NCBI GenBank assembly: GCA_045649205.1
Contig: JAZRPJ010000087.1
Span: forward strand, 1-7,370
Reading direction: 5' to 3'
DNA length: 7,370 nt
Source: Flemingiibacterium sp045649205
GTDB taxonomy: Bacteria > Bacillota > Clostridia > Oscillospirales > CAG-272
Part shown: in pieces, positions 3,911 through 7,370 of the stretch
How the letters are laid out: each line of letters starts with the position of its first letter
Numbering within the stretch: the stretch's first letter is position 1
Notes under the pieces: generated by a model
What the model was told of the DNA's origin: nothing
Seen by the model: only the letters and a program-made list of their open reading frames with translations
Database searches by the model: none
Made by a program: the position numbers and the translations under genes

Positions 3911-6433
3911 ATGATATATAAAAACCGAAAAACACAAAACATTTCATTTCCTCTTGGTGGCATCGGTACGGGATGTATCGGTCTTATGGGAAACGGCGAA
4001 TTACGTGACTGGGAAATTTTCAATCATCCCGACAAATGCTCGCGAAACGGATACTCTCACTTTGCCATAAAAGCGGACTGCGGCGGCAAAACCGTCGCCA
4101 AGATCCTGCAGGGCGACACCCTTGAAAATCTCACAGGAACACCGGGTGCGGGCAGAGGAATGGGAGGGCTTGGATACGGATACGGTCCTCTTGATAACTC
4201 ATTTGCAGGCTTTCCGCACTTTAAGGACGTGACCTTTGAGGGAACTTTCCCTATGGCGAATCTTACCTTTGCAGACGAGGATTTTCCGGCGGTGGTACGC
4301 CTCTGCGCATTCAACCCCTTTATCCCCCACGACGAATATAACTCAAGCCTTCCGGCAGCATTTTTTGAGTGGGAGATCGAAAATACAGCGGATGAAGATA
4401 TTCGCTTCACTATAGCGGGCACTGTATGCAATCCTGCCGCATCGACTCTTAACGAAAATATGTCGGAGGGCAATTTAAACGGAATCCTACTGAAAAGTGC
4501 GGACACAGACCATAACGTGAAGGAATATTCCGATCTTTGTATCCTCACCGGCGGCGATACTGACATTCAAGAGTACTGGTACAGAGGTCATCTCATCACG
4601 GACAGTGTCACTACCTATTGGAAAAACTTCGCAAACCTTGACCGTATGCCCAAAAGGCATTACGACGAGCCTGCAAAAACGCGCAAGGATCACGGAACCG
4701 TCGCTTCCCATGTGGATATCCCGGCAAAGGGAAAAGCAAAGCTCCGCTTTATAATTGCATGGAACGTTCCCACCGCATACAACTATTGGGCACCCCGTGA
4801 CGGGGAAGCCACTACCTGGCGCAACTACTACGCAACACAGTTTAAAAATTCATTTGCCACCGCGAAATACTCCCTTGAGAATTTCGACTCCCTTTACGCC
4901 AAGACCGCTCTCTTTTCACAAGCACTGCAGTCCTGCAGTCTTTCGGAGTCGGTAAAGGATGCCATATCCGCAAATCTTTCCGTTTTAAAATCTCCCACCG
5001 CACTTCGCCTCGAGGACGGTTCCTTCTGGGGCTGGGAGGGATGCAGTGCCACGGAAGGCTCCTGCTTCGGAACCTGCCAGCACGTCTGGAACTACGCTTA
5101 CGCTATGCCTTATCTTTTCCCAAGGCTCGAGCGTTCGATCCGCGAGATTACGATGAAATATGCCCTTCAGGACAGCGGCGCCACAAGCTTCCGCGTAAAT
5201 CTTCCTCTTAAGAATGAGATGTGGTTCCGTCCCTGCGTTGACGGTCAGATGGGCGAGGTTATCAAGTGTTACCGGGAATGGAAGCTTTCCGGCGACAACG
5301 AATGGCTGGAAAAACATTCGGATAGTATTTTCAAAATGCTGGAATATGCCTGGTCACCGGAGAATCCCGATAAATGGGATGCTGATATGGACGGTGTTCT
5401 TGAAGGCCGTCAGCATCACACTCTCGATATGGAGCTTTTCGGTCCCAGCTCCTGGCTTCAGGGCTTCTATCTGCTTGCTCTTGACTGCGGTGCCAGGATG
5501 GCAAAGCATCTCGGGGATGAAAAGCGTGTAAGCCTTTACACACGTCTTTACAACAGCGGCAAAGCCTTCATGAACGAGAAGCTTTTCAACGGAAGCTACT
5601 TCTGTCAGAAGGTGGATCTCACGGACAAATCCATCGTTGACCGCTTCGGTGCCGCAGACAGCTATTGGAATGAAGAGGCGAAGGAAATCAAATACCAGAT
5701 AGCCGACGGCTCCATCATCGACCAAATGCTGGCAGATTGGCATGCGGTGCTTATCGGTGTTGACGATGTTTTCGATTCGGAAAAGAAAAAGATCGCCCTT
5801 GAAAATATGTATAAAAACAACTTCAATAAATCTATGCGTGAGGTCACGAACATGTGGAGAGTATTCTCCCTTAACGATGAGGCTGGAACAATCATGTGTG
5901 CATATCCCGACGGCAGCAAGATCCCCGCAATTCCGATCACATACTGCGAAGAAACCATGACCGGCTTTGAGTATGCCCTTGCAGGTCTTATGATTGCGGA
6001 AGGCTTTACCGCCGAGGGTGAAACCATGGTCAAGGCCATCCGTGACCGCTACGACGGAGAAAAGCGCAACCCATGGAACGAGATCGAGTGCGGCAGCAAC
6101 TATGCCCGTTCCATGGCTTCCTACGCACTCATGCCCATATACAGCGGATTCACCTTTGATATGACAGAAAAGCATATAGGCTTTGCGCCGATTTCCGGAG
6201 AGGGAAAATATCTGTTCAGTGTATGTGAAAGTTGGGGCACGGTGGAATTTGACCGCACCGGATGTCGTATTTCTATGCTTGGTAATCCCCTTTTACTGCG
6301 TTCGCTTTCTGTACCGGACTGCGAAAAGGTTAAAAGCGTAACCGTTGACGGAGTATGCGTTGATTTTGAAATTGCAGACGGAATGTTACTGCTCAGTGAT
6401 ATTGAAATCCATAGAGAACTGAGGCTGTCATGA
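3911..6433 (+). CDS. GH116 family glycoside hydrolase (DUF608/beta-glucosylceramidase-like)
   Basis: An 840-residue intracellular enzyme without signal peptide, expected to be a retaining beta-glucosidase or beta-xylosidase. The N-terminal beta-sandwich starts with the typical ISFPLGGIGTGCIGLMGNG (11-29). The (alpha/alpha)6 catalytic domain runs from about 340. Its signatures are FWGWEGC (372-378) with Glu376 the likely nucleophile, TCQHVWNYAYAMPYLFPRLE (388-407), the DADMDGVLEG stretch (490-499), QHHTLD (501-506) with Asp506 the likely acid/base, TGFEYALAGLMIAEG (684-698) and NPWNEIECGSNYARSMASY (720-738). In the last, Glu724 and Arg733 have the spacing of substrate-binding residues in characterised GH116. 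Residue assignments come from recalled motifs, not an alignment. GAGAGG (3899-3904) precedes the ATG. The stop overlaps the LacI-family start, indicating one transcription unit. The family includes GBA2, which acts on glucosylceramide and bile acid glucosides; the substrate here is not known. Confidence 0.92.
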   Translation: MIYKNRKTQNISFPLGGIGTGCIGLMGNGELRDWEIFNHPDKCSRNGYSHFAIKADCGGKTVAKILQGDTLENLTGTPGAGRGMGGLGYGYGPLDNSFAGFPHFKDVTFEGTFPMANLTFADEDFPAVVRLCAFNPFIPHDEYNSSLPAAFFEWEIENTADEDIRFTIAGTVCNPAASTLNENMSEGNLNGILLKSADTDHNVKEYSDLCILTGGDTDIQEYWYRGHLITDSVTTYWKNFANLDRMPKRHYDEPAKTRKDHGTVASHVDIPAKGKAKLRFIIAWNVPTAYNYWAPRDGEATTWRNYYATQFKNSFATAKYSLENFDSLYAKTALFSQALQSCSLSESVKDAISANLSVLKSPTALRLEDGSFWGWEGCSATEGSCFGTCQHVWNYAYAMPYLFPRLERSIREITMKYALQDSGATSFRVNLPLKNEMWFRPCVDGQMGEVIKCYREWKLSGDNEWLEKHSDSIFKMLEYAWSPENPDKWDADMDGVLEGRQHHTLDMELFGPSSWLQGFYLLALDCGARMAKHLGDEKRVSLYTRLYNSGKAFMNEKLFNGSYFCQKVDLTDKSIVDRFGAADSYWNEEAKEIKYQIADGSIIDQMLADWHAVLIGVDDVFDSEKKKIALENMYKNNFNKSMREVTNMWRVFSLNDEAGTIMCAYPDGSKIPAIPITYCEETMTGFEYALAGLMIAEGFTAEGETMVKAIRDRYDGEKRNPWNEIECGSNYARSMASYALMPIYSGFTFDMTEKHIGFAPISGEGKYLFSVCESWGTVEFDRTGCRISMLGNPLLLRSLSVPDCEKVKSVTVDGVCVDFEIADGMLLLSDIEIHRELRLS

Positions 6434-7353
6434 GGCGGTTCTCGAAAATAACCACCACGCAGCTTGCCCGAATTGCCGGGGTTTCTCAAGGCACGGTCGA
6501 CCGTGCGCTCCATGATAGGAGCGGTATAAATCCCAAGACCAGAGAGCGTATTCTTTCCATTGCGAGAGAATACGATTATATCCCAGGCATCAAAGGCAGT
6601 GAGCAAGGAAGTTCAATGCTCATCGGTGTTGTGCTTTTTGATCTTTACAACGAGTTTTTTTCGAAGCTTGCAATGAGCTTTGTCAATGCCGCAAAGCGCG
6701 CCGGCTACTCCATCATCTTCCAGTTTTCCGAAAAAAATAACAAAAACGAAAGATCGGCACTGGAATATTTCGATTATATCGGCGTTGACGGTATCGTTCT
6801 GTTTTCCGCAGGCAGTGACCGGGAGGAATATAATAATTATCTGCACTCAATAAAAAAACCGATCATTTTAATCGGAAACAAGCTGTTCGACCTCCCCTTT
6901 GTGGGCATTGACGACACGAAGGCAATGTTTGAATTAACCATGCGTATTGCCGAAAACATCCCGTCAGGCGATGTCGTTTATTACGCACCCATTTTAAGTA
7001 AGAAGCTTCATTCAGTCAACGCCCAGCGACTTAGATTGCATGGATTCACCAAAGCCGTAATATCTCTCGGGAAAAGCTACCGTATCGTCACAGATATCAC
7101 AGACCTTTCAAGCTTCGGCGGCATAGTATGCTCCACCGATTACTATGCACTTAATGTGCTTAAGCACCTGGGCTATCCCAAAGATATCATTATCTCGGGC
7201 TTCGATAATATTTCTATCCTGAAAAATCTTCATTCGCGTGTTTTGACCGTCGAGTATTCCACCGATAAAATCGCAGAGGAAGCTCTTAATTATATCTTGG
7301 GCAGACGGTTTGCCGATACGATTGAACATAGGATCGTTTATAATACTGATTAG
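6430..7353 (+). CDS. LacI/GalR-family transcriptional regulator
   Basis: A 307-residue regulator, somewhat shorter than the usual 330-340. The N-terminal helix-turn-helix is TTQLARIAGVSQGTVDRALH (9-28), followed by TRERILSIAREYDYIP (37-52). A periplasmic-binding-protein-like sensor domain starts at MLIGVVLFD (63-71) and includes YIGVDGIVLF (116-125), FVGIDD (157-162) and IIISGFDN (253-260). The linker is odd: the usual PN..AR.L hinge helix is replaced by a shorter PGIKGSEQGSS (52-62), and the recognition helix has VDR instead of the common VSR. The start ATG shares ATGA with the GH116 stop, implying translational coupling and autoregulation as part of the unit. The ligand is probably a sugar or glycoside related to the GH116 substrate (inference). 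Confidence 0.9.
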   Translation: MRRFSKITTTQLARIAGVSQGTVDRALHDRSGINPKTRERILSIAREYDYIPGIKGSEQGSSMLIGVVLFDLYNEFFSKLAMSFVNAAKRAGYSIIFQFSEKNNKNERSALEYFDYIGVDGIVLFSAGSDREEYNNYLHSIKKPIILIGNKLFDLPFVGIDDTKAMFELTMRIAENIPSGDVVYYAPILSKKLHSVNAQRLRLHGFTKAVISLGKSYRIVTDITDLSSFGGIVCSTDYYALNVLKHLGYPKDIIISGFDNISILKNLHSRVLTVEYSTDKIAEEALNYILGRRFADTIEHRIVYNTD

Positions 7354-7362
7354 GGGATATGA

Positions 7363-7370
7363 ATGTGGGG
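7363..7370 (+). CDS. Possible start of a further downstream gene, cut by the window edge
   Basis: AGGGG (7352-7356) overlaps the LacI-gene stop and is followed by ATG at 7363 with 6-nt spacing (another ATG at 7359 is only 2 nt away). This looks like translation initiation of a co-transcribed next gene. Only two codons are visible, so nothing can be said of its product. Confidence 0.3.

Noticed and set aside
5354..6175. 273-codon minus-strand open frame inside the GH116 gene
   Set aside because: It is antisense to the conserved catalytic domain of GH116; such long antisense frames are common in GC-balanced coding DNA and this one shows no family features.

Overview
The window looks like chromosomal DNA from a gut-associated Clostridia-type Firmicute, plausibly Oscillospirales or Lachnospirales. 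The evidence is purine-rich Shine-Dalgarno sequences, near-consensus sigma-A promoters with 17-bp spacers and TGn extended -10 elements, intermediate GC, and a bile salt hydrolase-type gene. No tRNA, rRNA, insertion sequence, CRISPR array or phage gene was seen. The taxonomic placement is inference.

Left edge (1-317): non-coding and GC-rich. It holds a 15-bp inverted repeat (29-70), then three tandem copies of a roughly 48-nt unit that each fold into two hairpins (85-223), then a terminator-like hairpin (252-298) for the gene to its right. Positions 318-1493 (minus) encode a cytoplasmic six-bladed beta-propeller protein related to the oligogalacturonate lyase (PL22)/TolB-like group. It is driven by a promoter that matches the sigma-A consensus exactly (1539-1567).

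Middle (1568-3762): an approximately 370-bp intergenic stretch with dyads and a doubtful 99-codon ORF precedes an AraC-family regulator (2002-2799, plus). This converges, with a 12-bp gap, on a choloylglycine hydrolase/bile salt hydrolase family gene (2812-3762, minus).

Right (3763-7370): a 148-bp divergent promoter region separates the bsh-like gene from a GH116 (DUF608) glycoside hydrolase (3911-6433, plus). The GH116 gene overlaps a LacI-family regulator (6430-7353) by ATGA, and a further gene may start at the right edge. A dyad symmetry sits on the GH116 -35 element and is the natural candidate LacI-regulator operator. An 11-bp sequence, AATTAGTACGA, occurs both upstream of the AraC gene and at the weak -35 position of the bsh-like gene, suggesting that the AraC protein controls itself and bsh.

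The most interesting reading is that an amide hydrolase for conjugated bile acids lies divergent from a GH116 enzyme. GH116 is the family of human GBA2, first characterised as a bile acid beta-glucosidase. The locus could therefore handle two kinds of bile-acid conjugate (amino-acid and glucosyl). This is inference from context; plant or host glucosides are equally possible substrates.
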